A DNA stretch of 64,000 bases from Hyphomicrobiales bacterium (GTDB lineage: Bacteria; Pseudomonadota; Alphaproteobacteria; Rhizobiales; Rhizobiaceae). The stretch is taken from assembly GCA_003577315.1 (NCBI GenBank), contig QEVK01000018.1:44272-108271 (forward strand), read 5' to 3'. A model generated the notes under the pieces. The model saw only the letters and a program-made list of their open reading frames with translations, ran no database searches and was not told where the DNA came from. How positions within the stretch are numbered: the first letter of the stretch is position 1; every line of letters begins with the position of its first letter. The translations under genes and the position numbers were made by a program. Below, one piece after another: positions 9,108 through 16,508 of this stretch.

Positions 9108-10103
9108 CTATTCGGTGGCGATGATCCGGTCGATCAGGTCCTTGCCGTAGGTGTTGTAGTACTGCTCGTAGGCGGGCGCGAGCGCCTCCTGGAAGGCCGC
9201 CTTCTGCTCGCTGGTCAGTTCGCCGACATCCATGCCGGACGCCTTGAGCTGCTCGACGCCGGAGGTCTCGGCGTTGTCGACGAAGCCGCGCATGGCGGCG
9301 ACGGCCTCGGTCGCCGCCTTCCTGAACACTTCCTTGTCCTCGTCCGACAGGCTGTTCCACAGGTCCTGCGAGACCAGCAGCATGGCCGGCGAATAGACGT
9401 GGCCGGAAACGGTCAGGTACTTCTGCACCTCCGACAGCTTGGCCGAGGTGATGACGGAAAGCGGGTTCTCCTGCCCGTCGATGGTGCCCTGCTCCAGCGC
9501 GCCGATCACCTCGGGCCAGGCCATGGGCGTGGGCGCGGCGCCCAGCGTCTGGAAGGCGGTGATGTGGATCGGGTTCTCCATCGTGCGCAGCTTCAGGCCG
9601 GCGACGTCGGCCGGCGTGGCGATGGCGTTGCGGTTGTTGGTGATGTGGCGGAAGCCCTGCTCGCCCCAGGCCAGCGCCACGAGGCCGACGGACTCGAACT
9701 TGGTCAGGATGTCCTGCCCGATCGGGCCGTCGAGCACGGTGCGCGCGTGCTTGAGGTCGCGGAACAGGAAGGGAATGTCGAACACGCCCGTCTCGGGCAC
9801 GAAGTTGGACAGCGTGCCGGAGGAGACGATGGTCGCCTCGACGGTGCCGAGCTGGACGCCCTCGATGACCTCGCGCTCGCCGCCGAGGCCCGACGACGGG
9901 AAGTGGCGGAAGACAAAGCGGCCGTCGGTCTCGGCCTCGACCACCTCCTGCCACTTCGCCGCGGCGACGCCGTAGTGCGACGTGGTCGCCAGCGCGTAGC
10001 CGAGCTTGATCTCCTGCTGGGCGTTCGCCGCGCCGGCGAAGGCCATGAACGAAAAGGCGACGGCGGCCGCTGCCGGCGCGACCCGCTTCAGGAACTGCTG
10101 CAT
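9108..10103 (-). CDS. dctP: TRAP transporter periplasmic substrate-binding protein (DctP family)
   Basis: 331 residues with an N-terminal signal peptide ending near AGAANAQ, so it is periplasmic. The DctP/TAXI fold is shown by LGYALATTSHYGVAAAKW, FPSSGLGGEREVIEGVQLG, the arginine-bearing LKLRTMENPIHI (binds a carboxylate in known structures) and EQGTIDGQENPL. GGGAGG precedes the ATG at 10103 at good spacing. TRAP systems of this type usually import organic acids or amino acids. The nearby dehydrogenase makes an amino acid or keto acid attractive, but this is inference. The 264 bases upstream to the ubiD end hold the promoter region; I see no other gene there. Confidence 0.92.
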   Translation of the reverse strand: MQQFLKRVAPAAAAVAFSFMAFAGAANAQQEIKLGYALATTSHYGVAAAKWQEVVEAETDGRFVFRHFPSSGLGGEREVIEGVQLGTVEATIVSSGTLSNFVPETGVFDIPFLFRDLKHARTVLDGPIGQDILTKFESVGLVALAWGEQGFRHITNNRNAIATPADVAGLKLRTMENPIHITAFQTLGAAPTPMAWPEVIGALEQGTIDGQENPLSVITSAKLSEVQKYLTVSGHVYSPAMLLVSQDLWNSLSDEDKEVFRKAATEAVAAMRGFVDNAETSGVEQLKASGMDVGELTSEQKAAFQEALAPAYEQYYNTYGKDLIDRIIATE

Positions 10104-10366
10104 GTCTCGGGCTCCTCCCTGTTGCGCAAACCAAGATGCGATGACCTGCCCGGCATGGCTTGCGGCCGTGGCGGGCAGTTTCGGGGCGCGCGCCCGGTTC
10201 CTGGTGGACGCCTCCCCCTGGACAGGCCCGGACCGGACGGCCGCGAATTAAAGTGGGGCCGGCCGGGCATGTTTTGCTGCCTGCTTTTGTGCCGACGCGC
10301 AGGCCCTGTCAAGCGAAGGTGCGGCGACGTCGCATCACGCGCCGCAGCAACGCCCGCCGCCCGCGC

Positions 10367-11926
10367 CTAGCCGCCGCCTCTCGTCTTGCCGACATGGGGG
10401 CCGGCATGGGGGCCGGCTTGAGGGCCGGCTTGAGGGCCGGCATCGGGAAAGAACTCGTGCCAGCGCGCGGCGACGCGGCTGCGCACCTCGTGCGGCAGGG
10501 CAAGCTCCACGCCCCACTCGCGGTCGGTCTCCGCGCCCGTCTTGCGGGTGGCGTCGAAGCCGACCTTGCCGCCCAGCCCCTCGAGCGGCGAGGCGAAGTC
10601 GAGCTGGTCGACGGGCGTGCGCTCCAGAATCATCAGGTCGCGCGAGGGGTCCATGCGGGTGGCGAGCGCCCACATCACGTCGGACCAGGAGCGGATGTCG
10701 ATGTCGGCGTCGACCACGATCACCATCTTGGTCATCTGGAACTGCGGCAACAGCGACCACAGCCCCATCATGACGCGGCGCGCCTGCCCCGGATAGCGCT
10801 TGTCGATGGCGATCACCGCGACGCGGTAGGAGCAGGCCTCGGGCGGCAGCCACACGTCGACGATCTCGGGAAGCTGCTGGCGCAAGAGCGGCTTGAAGAC
10901 GTCGAGAAGCGCCTCCGCCATCACCGAGGGCTCGTCGGGCGCGCGGCCGGTGAAGGTGGTCAGGTAGTGGGCGTTGTCGCGCAGGACGAGGCGCTTCAGC
11001 GTGAAGACGGGGTAGCGGGCGGGCGAATTGTAATAGCCGGTGTGGTCGCCGAACGGCCCTTCGAGCACCGTCTCCTGCGGCGACACCGTGCCTTCGAGCA
11101 CGATCTCCGCGCTCGAAGGCACATGGAGCGGAACGCTCGCGCAGGGCGCGACCGTGGCGCGCCGGCCGTTGATCATGCCCGCCAGCGCCAGCTCCGACAC
11201 GCCTTCGGGCGCCGGCATCACCGCGCCGATCAGCGTCGCCGGGTCGGCGCCGATGACGACGGCGACCGGCATCTCCTCCCCGCGCGCCTGCCACAGGCGA
11301 TGATGCACCGCACCGCCGCGCATCGGCAACCAGCGCATGATCGCGTGCTCGCGGTCGAGGACCTGCATGCGGTAGACGCCGAGATTGTAGGCGGACGGAT
11401 CGTCCGCGCCCGGCGGGCGGGTGACGACCACCGGCCAGGTGATCAGCGGGCCGGCGTCGCCCGGCCAGCAATGCTGGACGGGAAGCAGGGAAAGGTCGGG
11501 ATCGGCCTCGCGCCATGCGCGCGGCCGCGACACCGTCTTCGGCCGGGCGAGCAGCGCCCCGCGCGCGGCCGGCAGCAGCGCGCGCGCCTCGCGCAGGCTC
11601 TGCGGCGGCCGCGGCGAGCGCATCCATGCCATCATCTCGCCGAGCGAGGTCAGTCCGTCGCGGTCGGTGCCGAGACCGGAGGCGACGCGCCCCGTCGTGC
11701 CAAACAGGTTGGTCACGACGGGAAGGCGCGTCGCCTCGCCCCTGACGTCGAGCGGTCTGGAAAGACGCAGCACAGCCCCCCCAGCTGCGATCACCTGCCG
11801 ATGAAGCTCGGTGATTTCCAGACGCATCGACACCGGGGCTCCGACCTCATGCACCTCTCCCGTCCGTGCGAGATGGGAGAGAAACGAGCCGAGATCGGAA
11901 AAAGGTGGAAGCAGGCGTTGATGCAT
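10367..11926 (-). CDS. ubiD: UbiD-family 3-polyprenyl-4-hydroxybenzoate decarboxylase
   Basis: 519 residues. Family landmarks are LFGTTGRVASGLG, the YNLGVYRMQV strand, the EGPFGDHTGYYNS segment that contains the prenylated-FMN active site acids, and the C-terminal DFASPLEGLGGKVGFDATRK with TDREWG, which matches the true quinone-pathway UbiD group. The enzyme decarboxylates the prenylated 4-hydroxybenzoate intermediate using prenyl-FMN made by UbiX, which is not in the window. An upstream in-frame TTG at 11989 lies inside a regulatory palindrome, so I place the start at ATG 11926 (MHQRLLPPF). The last residues are a short repeat (see 10393-10440). It is divergent from the ubiTUV operon. Confidence 0.9.
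   Translation of the reverse strand: MHQRLLPPFSDLGSFLSHLARTGEVHEVGAPVSMRLEITELHRQVIAAGGAVLRLSRPLDVRGEATRLPVVTNLFGTTGRVASGLGTDRDGLTSLGEMMAWMRSPRPPQSLREARALLPAARGALLARPKTVSRPRAWREADPDLSLLPVQHCWPGDAGPLITWPVVVTRPPGADDPSAYNLGVYRMQVLDREHAIMRWLPMRGGAVHHRLWQARGEEMPVAVVIGADPATLIGAVMPAPEGVSELALAGMINGRRATVAPCASVPLHVPSSAEIVLEGTVSPQETVLEGPFGDHTGYYNSPARYPVFTLKRLVLRDNAHYLTTFTGRAPDEPSVMAEALLDVFKPLLRQQLPEIVDVWLPPEACSYRVAVIAIDKRYPGQARRVMMGLWSLLPQFQMTKMVIVVDADIDIRSWSDVMWALATRMDPSRDLMILERTPVDQLDFASPLEGLGGKVGFDATRKTGAETDREWGVELALPHEVRSRVAARWHEFFPDAGPQAGPQAGPHAGPHVGKTRGGG
10393..10440. repeat. Four 12-bp tandem repeats in the 3' end of ubiD
   Basis: Four consecutive 12-base units lie here: two copies of CATGGGGGCCGG followed by two copies of CTTGAGGGCCGG. 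Read on the minus strand they encode the tail A-G-P-Q, A-G-P-Q, A-G-P-H, A-G-P-H, beyond the normal end of UbiD. Because the unit is a multiple of three, copy number can change without breaking the frame. Confidence 0.9.
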
Positions 11927-11973
11927 GATCGGCTCGATAGAACCATCATCATGCCACGGCTGAATCCGGAACT

Positions 11974-11991
11974 CTTTGCGATAACGCAAAG
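11974..11991. promoter_or_regulatory. FNR/NnrR-type palindrome between ubiD and the ubiTUV operon
   Basis: The 18-base sequence CTTTGCGATAACGCAAAG is a perfect dyad apart from its four central bases. It contains TTGCG-N4-CGCAA, which fits the TTG-N8-CAA pattern bound by Crp/FNR-family anaerobic and nitric oxide regulators (FNR, NnrR, DNR). It lies 48 bases upstream of the ubiD ATG and 54 bases upstream of the DUF6455 ATG, so one site could serve both directions. Which regulator binds cannot be read from sequence alone. Confidence 0.8.
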
Positions 11992-12045
11992 AAGCGCGGG
12001 CAGGCGGGGACTAGTTTTCCACCAACGGCGCAGGGAGACGAAGGC

Positions 12046-12480
12046 ATGATCCGGGACCTGTTGGGCCGGATCGCGGCGCTCTGGCGCGCGGCGGCCGCCC
12101 CGGCGGCCGGAAGGCGGCCCAGGACGGCGAAGGAAACGGAGACGATGGACGCGCACGCCCTTGCCGGCGCAACGGGGTTGACGCCGGGCGAAACCGGCTC
12201 CCCGCGCGCGTTGGCCGCCTCCGACGACCTCCTGGCGCGCGCCATGGTTTCCATCGGCATCGACGTCGACGACCTTGCCATGCGCGAGGCGGCGCTGCTG
12301 CGCGACATGCGCCGGGTCTGCCGGGCCTGCGACGCGCGCAGCCGCTGCCGGCGCGACCTCGGCACCGGCGACTTCGCCCGCCGCTACCGCCATTACTGTC
12401 CCAATGCGGAAAGCCTGGCCCTGATCGCCGCGGACGCGGCCTCAAGGGCAGGCGCCCGCCGACCCGCAGGACAGGCGTGA
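12046..12480 (+). CDS. DUF6455-family cysteine-containing protein, first gene of the ubiTUV operon
   Basis: 144 residues. The N-terminal third is arginine- and alanine-rich and low in conservation signals. The C-terminal half holds the recognisable part: MREAALLRDMRRVCRACDAR, then SRCRRDLGTGDF and RHYCPNAESL, giving cysteines spaced C-x2-C-x5-C and a fourth about 20 residues on. That pattern suggests a metal or Fe-S site, though no function is established for DUF6455 to my knowledge. It is the first gene after the FNR/NnrR-type box and is followed 30 bases later by ubiT, so it is probably made under oxygen limitation. An internal ATG at 12145 is an alternative start. Confidence 0.72.
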   Translation: MIRDLLGRIAALWRAAAAPAAGRRPRTAKETETMDAHALAGATGLTPGETGSPRALAASDDLLARAMVSIGIDVDDLAMREAALLRDMRRVCRACDARSRCRRDLGTGDFARRYRHYCPNAESLALIAADAASRAGARRPAGQA

Positions 12481-12510
12481 CAACAGCATAAGCATGAAGA
12501 GCATAGACCC

Positions 12511-13050
12511 ATGGAAGCCAGGCTCCCGGCCTTCGTCCGCCATCTGTTTCCCACCTTCGCAGGAGCGCCGCTCGGCCCGGCGCTGACCTGGTCGCTGCGC
12601 GCGCTTGCCCGGCGCAGGCCCGGCCTGTTCGACCGGCTCGGCGACTTTGCCGGCGAGCGCTACTTCATCGATCCGGTCGACCTCGCCTTCGCCTTCGTCG
12701 TCGTGCCCGACGGCGAGCGGGCGAGCGTCAGGGTGACGGACAAGCAGGGCGGCGGCGACTGCGGCGTGACGATCCGCGGGCCGATCCTGTCGCTTCTGGC
12801 CCTGCTCGACGGCTCGCAGGACGGCGACGCGCTGTTCTTCAACCGGGTGATCGCGATCAGCGGCCGCACCGAGGCGGTGCTGGCGCTGCGCAACGCCATC
12901 GAGGACGCGGAGCTGACCCCGGCCGACCTGATCGGCCTGTCGGGCACGCCCGGCCGGCTGGCCGACGCCGGCATCCTCGGCGGCCTCGACGTGGCGCGCC
13001 GCTTCGCCCTCGCCGCCGCCGCGCCGGCCCCTGAGGAGCGCAGGTCATGA
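12511..13050 (+). CDS. ubiT: UbiT, SCP2-domain ubiquinone biosynthesis accessory factor
   Basis: 179 residues carrying an SCP2 sterol-carrier fold: LARRRPGLFDRLGDFAGERYFIDPVDLAFAF leads into the sheet, followed by GDCGVTIRGPILSLLALLDGSQDGDALFFNR and ISGRTEAVLALRNAIEDAEL. UbiT binds polyprenyl intermediates and is needed for oxygen-independent ubiquinone synthesis together with UbiU and UbiV. Its stop overlaps the ubiU start by four bases (ATGA), which indicates translational coupling. The assignment rests on fold and on the gene order ubiT-ubiU-ubiV. Confidence 0.9.
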   Translation: MEARLPAFVRHLFPTFAGAPLGPALTWSLRALARRRPGLFDRLGDFAGERYFIDPVDLAFAFVVVPDGERASVRVTDKQGGGDCGVTIRGPILSLLALLDGSQDGDALFFNRVIAISGRTEAVLALRNAIEDAELTPADLIGLSGTPGRLADAGILGGLDVARRFALAAAAPAPEERRS

Positions 13051-14063
13051 GCGGGCCCGCACGCATGGAAGCACGCATGGAGCTCGTCTGCCCCGCCGGC
13101 ACGCCTGCCACGCTGAGAGCCGCCGTCGAGGCCGGCGCCGATGCCGTCTATTGCGGCTTCCGCGACGAGACCAACGCCCGCAACTTCCCCGGCCTCAACT
13201 TCTCCGGCGAGGAGCTGGCGGAAGGCGTCCGCTTCGCCCACGGCCACGGCACGAAGGTGCTGGTCGCCATCAACACCTTCGCGCGCGTCGGCGAGGTCGA
13301 CCGCTGGCGCAAGGCCGCCGACACCGCCGTCGCCTGCGGCGCCGACGCCATCATCGCCGGCGACATCGCCGTGCTCGACCATGTCGCGACGAACCATCGC
13401 GATTCGGTCCGCCTGCATCTTTCGGTGCAGGCCGCGGCCTCGACGCCGGAGGCGATCCGCTTCTATGCCGAGACCTTCGGCGTGCGGCGCGTGGTCATTC
13501 CGCGCGTCTTGTCGGTGCCCGAGATCACCGCGCTCAACAAGGCCATCGACGTCGAGACGGAGGCGTTCGTCTATGGCGGCCTTTGCGTCATGGTCGAGGG
13601 CCGCTGCTACCTGTCGTCCTACGCCACCGGCAAGTCGCCCAACCTGAACGGCGTCTGCTCGCCGCCCGAGGCGGTGAGCTACGACGAGGACGACAAGGGC
13701 ATGGCCGCGCGCCTGTCCGGCTTCACCATCGACCGCTACGCGCCCGGCGAGCCGACCGGCTATCCGACCCTGTGCAAGGGCCGCTTCAACGCCGGCGGCA
13801 AGACCTCGTACCTGTTCGAGGAGCCGGTCAGCCTCAACGCCGGCAGCCTGATCGAGGGGCTGAAGAAGGCGGGCGTGACGGCGCTGAAGATCGAGGGCCG
13901 CCAGCGCGGCAAGGGCTATGTCAGCGAGGTGGTGCGCGCCTTCCGCCGCGCCGTCGACGCGGTGGAGGCCGGCGGCGACGCCGTCGAGATCGACCGCATC
14001 CTGGCCGGCCAGTCCGAGGGCGGCAGGCAGACCGCCGGCGCCTACCGCAAGATCTGGAGGTAG
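13047..14063 (+). CDS. ubiU: UbiU, U32-family oxygen-independent ubiquinone hydroxylase subunit
   Basis: 338 residues (328 if the later ATG at 13077 is used). The U32 TIM-barrel start is clear: MELVCPAGTPATLRAAVEAG and AVYCGFRDETNARN. The 4Fe-4S ligands expected for UbiU are present as GGLCVMVEGRCYL, then NGVCSPPEAV, and LCKGRFNAGGK. UbiU-UbiV form a heterodimer that hydroxylates the quinone ring without O2, probably using prephenate. The gene overlaps ubiT by four bases and ends five bases before ubiV, so the three are co-translated. Peptidase activity is not expected despite the family name. Confidence 0.92.
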   Translation: MSGPARMEARMELVCPAGTPATLRAAVEAGADAVYCGFRDETNARNFPGLNFSGEELAEGVRFAHGHGTKVLVAINTFARVGEVDRWRKAADTAVACGADAIIAGDIAVLDHVATNHRDSVRLHLSVQAAASTPEAIRFYAETFGVRRVVIPRVLSVPEITALNKAIDVETEAFVYGGLCVMVEGRCYLSSYATGKSPNLNGVCSPPEAVSYDEDDKGMAARLSGFTIDRYAPGEPTGYPTLCKGRFNAGGKTSYLFEEPVSLNAGSLIEGLKKAGVTALKIEGRQRGKGYVSEVVRAFRRAVDAVEAGGDAVEIDRILAGQSEGGRQTAGAYRKIWR

Positions 14064-14067
14064 AGCC

Positions 14068-14982
14068 GTGAACGCCCCCGCCCCGACGCCCAGGCTGACA
14101 CTGGGACCCGTCCTGTTCCACTGGCCCGCCGAAAGGCTCGCCGACTTCTATCGCCGCATCGCCGACGAGGCCCCGGTCGAGCGCGTGCATGTCGGCGAGG
14201 TGGTGTGCGGCAAGCGCATGCCGTTCTCCGACCCGTGCTGGCCCGACGTCATCGAGCGGCTGGAGCGCGCCGGCAAGGAGGTGGTCCTGGCCACGCTCGC
14301 CCTGCCCGCCACGGTGCGCGAGCGCCGCTCGATCGCCGAGCTGTGCGGCGACGACAGGATGGTCGAGGTCAACGACATCACCGCGCTGCCCGCGCGCAGC
14401 GGCCGCCCCTTCGTCACCGGGCCGTTCCTCAACGTCTACAACGAGGCGACCGCCCGCTTCCTGGCCGCAAAGGGCGCGCGCACCATCTGCCCGCCGGTCG
14501 AGTTGTCGCTCGCCGCGATCGGCGGCATGGCGGCGGCCTGCCCCGAGGTCGGGTTCGAGCTGTTCGCCTTCGGCCGCCTGCCGCTGGCGATCTCGGGCCG
14601 CTGCTACCATGCGCGGCTGCACGGCCTTCACAAGGATTCGTGCCAGTTCACCTGCGAGCAGGACCCGGACGGGCTGGCCGTCGACACGCTCGACAACCAG
14701 GCGTTCCTGGCCATCAACGGCGTGCAGACCCTGTCGAACCAGGTGCAGGCCTTCTGTCCCGAGCCGCGGGTGCTCGCCGCGCACAAGGTTGCGCGGCTGC
14801 GCCTTTCGCCGCACACTTGCGACATGGTGGCCGTGGCCGAAGCCTATCGCGCGCTTCTCGACGGCAGGAAGGAGCCGGCCGCCGTGCGCGCCGCGCTTTC
14901 CGCGCTCGATCTGCCGGGCGAGATGGTGGAGGGCTACGCCCACGCCAGGCCCGGATGGATGACGGAAGCGGCAATCGACTGA
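14068..14982 (+). CDS. ubiV: UbiV, U32-family oxygen-independent ubiquinone hydroxylase subunit
   Basis: 304 residues from a GTG at 14068 with GGAGG closely upstream at the end of ubiU. The cysteines expected for its 4Fe-4S cluster are visible: VVCGKRMPFSDPCW near residues 49-63, and GRCYHARLHGLHKDSCQFTCEQD near residues 178-200. LGPVLFHWPAERLADFYRRI is the typical opening. It is the partner of UbiU. Downstream, 14 bases separate it from a small gene of unknown function that probably belongs to the same transcript. Confidence 0.92.
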   Translation: MNAPAPTPRLTLGPVLFHWPAERLADFYRRIADEAPVERVHVGEVVCGKRMPFSDPCWPDVIERLERAGKEVVLATLALPATVRERRSIAELCGDDRMVEVNDITALPARSGRPFVTGPFLNVYNEATARFLAAKGARTICPPVELSLAAIGGMAAACPEVGFELFAFGRLPLAISGRCYHARLHGLHKDSCQFTCEQDPDGLAVDTLDNQAFLAINGVQTLSNQVQAFCPEPRVLAAHKVARLRLSPHTCDMVAVAEAYRALLDGRKEPAAVRAALSALDLPGEMVEGYAHARPGWMTEAAID

Positions 14983-14996
14983 CGGAGCGAACGAAG

Positions 14997-15386
14997 ATGA
15001 TCGCGCCTGCGCCCTTTCACCATCACCACGCCCCGCCCGAGGAGCAGCGTGACGCGGCGGTGATCCGGCGCATCCGCACCGTCATCGACAGCGTCGAGCT
15101 CGATTGCGAATGCCGCGCGCGGCTCAACGAGGCGCTCGCCCGCTTCAGCGCGCTCGAGGAGCAGCGCACCATGCGCCAGCATCTGGTTCTGGCGCGCCAG
15201 CATCGCGAGCGCATCAAGGCGATCGTCGACTTCCTCCAGGAGGTCGACGACCTGATGATAAACGAGCCGGATCGCAGCGTTTACACCGAGCTTGCGCTCC
15301 TGTTCGAGGAGATCGCCTCCATCGCCACGGAGGGCGCGGCCTCCATGCACAGCCTGGCCGACCTTCGCCCCGAGGACGAGGCGTAG
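14997..15386 (+). CDS. Small helical protein of unknown function at the end of the ubiTUV operon
   Basis: 129 residues; I do not recognise a family. It starts with a histidine-rich tag-like segment (FHHHHAPPEEQ) and then appears almost wholly alpha-helical, with charged heptad-like stretches (RLNEALARFSALEEQRTMRQ, then HRERIKAIVDFLQEVDDL). Two cysteines lie close together in DCECRARL. No signal peptide or membrane span is visible. Its position 14 bases after ubiV and before a hairpin suggests that it is the last gene of the anaerobic quinone operon. A metal-binding or adaptor role for the quinone hydroxylase is only a guess. Confidence 0.65.
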   Translation: MIAPAPFHHHHAPPEEQRDAAVIRRIRTVIDSVELDCECRARLNEALARFSALEEQRTMRQHLVLARQHRERIKAIVDFLQEVDDLMINEPDRSVYTELALLFEEIASIATEGAASMHSLADLRPEDEA

Positions 15387-15403
15387 GGCGCAGCGGGCAA
15401 CGT

Positions 15404-15419
15404 GCATCCCGGCGGATGC
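15404..15419 (+). terminator. Possible terminator hairpin after the ubiTUV operon
   Basis: GCATCC-CGGC-GGATGC forms a six-base-pair stem with a four-base loop, 18 bases after the stop of the small gene. There is no T run directly after it, so intrinsic termination would be weak. Confidence 0.35.
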
Positions 15420-15430
15420 GTAATGGTGCT

Positions 15431-15497
15431 CTATCTGTTTGCTTCAGCCGCATTTATGCGACGTCACGTGATTCCACGTGACTGCAAAATGCTCCAG
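15431..15497 (+). repeat. Dispersed intergenic repeat, copy 1
   Basis: This 67-base segment matches the reverse complement of 46968-47034 at about 57 of 67 positions without gaps. Its centre in this copy is a perfect inverted repeat, GTCACGTG-ATTC-CACGTGAC at 15463-15482; the other copy has degraded arms. It sits between two convergent genes (the small ubi-operon gene and the ferritin-like gene). Short palindromic intergenic repeats of this sort are common in Hyphomicrobiales. Its role, if any, is unknown. Confidence 0.75.
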
Positions 15498-15502
15498 CCG
15501 GC

Positions 15503-16372
15503 TCAGGCGGCAGCGGCGGCGGCCTGCCGCACGGCCGCGACGCATTCGAGCAGCTCGGCGGCGTAGAGCTGCGCCCGCTCGCGCCCGGCCTGCGAGGGCA
15601 GCCGCTCGCCGAAATCGAGATAGCAGTCGAGCAGCAGCTCGACGGCCGGCCGCAGCCGCGCCGCCGCCTCCGGCCGCACGCTCTTCAGGAGCGGCGAATC
15701 GCCGAGCGGCGCATGGGTGAGCGCCCCGGCGCGCGTGCGCGCCGCAAGCGCCAGCTGGTCCAGCCATTGCGCCTGCGGGCCGGGCTCCTCGTCGCGCGCC
15801 GCCTCCTCGAGAAGCGCCGCCACGCGATTCTCCAGCGCCGACAGCGTCCAGCCCTCGCCCGAGGGCATGGCCGCGCGATTCTCGTGGAAGGCGCGCCGCC
15901 GCTCGCGCCGCAGCCGCGCGACATGGTCGAGTTCCTCGCGCGCCATCTGCTCGGCCGCCTGCCGCAGCTCCTCCGAGGCGCTGTGCGCCGCGACATAGGT
16001 CCAGAAGGCGAAGGCGCGCTCCTCGTTGCGCACCGCCATCGAGAACGCCCGGTAGGCGCTGAGCAGCTCCGGCGCGACCGTGCCCGCCCCCTCGTCGTCG
16101 AAGGTCGCGTCCGGCTCCTGCCCCAGCGCCGACGGGTCCGGCTCCTTGCCGGTCATGCGCCTCGACCAGTGCCCGACATTGCCCAGATGCAGGGTTTCCT
16201 CGGCCACGAGCTGCTCGAAGACCTCGGCCAGCGCCGGCCTGTTCTCGCGGTGCATCCGCCGGGCAAGCTCCGAATAGCCGTCGATCGCCTCGCGCTCCAT
16301 CGCGGCGGCCACCGCGAACAGCTCCTCCAGCGACCGGATCGCGATGAAGGGCTCGGCTTCGAGACGCGACAT
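15503..16372 (-). CDS. Ferritin-like (rubrerythrin-type) protein divergent from nosR
   Basis: 289 residues. The first 170 or so look like a di-iron four-helix bundle: AMEREAIDGYSELARRM, EQLVAEETLHLGNVGHW, RNEERAFAFWTYVAAHS and AEQMAREELDHVARLRRER. These give the paired E and E-x2-H ligands expected of ferritin-like proteins. The C-terminal 120 residues are helical and alanine-rich with no recognised domain. It shares a 136-base intergenic region and an FNR/NnrR-type box with nosR, which suggests a role in oxygen, peroxide or nitric oxide handling, or iron supply, during denitrification. The precise function is not known. Confidence 0.75.
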   Translation of the reverse strand: MSRLEAEPFIAIRSLEELFAVAAAMEREAIDGYSELARRMHRENRPALAEVFEQLVAEETLHLGNVGHWSRRMTGKEPDPSALGQEPDATFDDEGAGTVAPELLSAYRAFSMAVRNEERAFAFWTYVAAHSASEELRQAAEQMAREELDHVARLRRERRRAFHENRAAMPSGEGWTLSALENRVAALLEEAARDEEPGPQAQWLDQLALAARTRAGALTHAPLGDSPLLKSVRPEAAARLRPAVELLLDCYLDFGERLPSQAGRERAQLYAAELLECVAAVRQAAAAAA

Positions 16373-16427
16373 GACGGAGACCTCCTTGCTTCACGTCACA
16401 ATGTCGCACCGCGACATCCGCGGCGGT

Positions 16428-16441
16428 TTGCGCCAGATCAA
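16428..16441. promoter_or_regulatory. FNR/NnrR-type box between the ferritin-like gene and nosR
   Basis: TTGCG-CCAG-ATCAA combines an NnrR-like left half with an FNR-like right half and keeps the TTG-N8-CAA core. It lies 68 bases upstream of the nosR start and 56 bases upstream of the ferritin-like start. nos operons of alphaproteobacteria are known to be controlled by such regulators. Confidence 0.72.
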
Positions 16442-16508
16442 ACCAAGCCGGAAAATACTACTTATCGTCCCGCGCATTGGACACCCCCGGTTCAAGAAGG
16501 CCCTAGCC

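Noticed and set aside
10393..10440. Short repeats as a possible CRISPR array
   Set aside because: The units are 12 bases, directly adjacent and without spacers, and lie within a coding frame. No CRISPR array is visible anywhere in the window.
11927..11989. Upstream TTG start for ubiD
   Set aside because: The TTG lies inside the FNR/NnrR-type palindrome and adds residues absent from the UbiD family.
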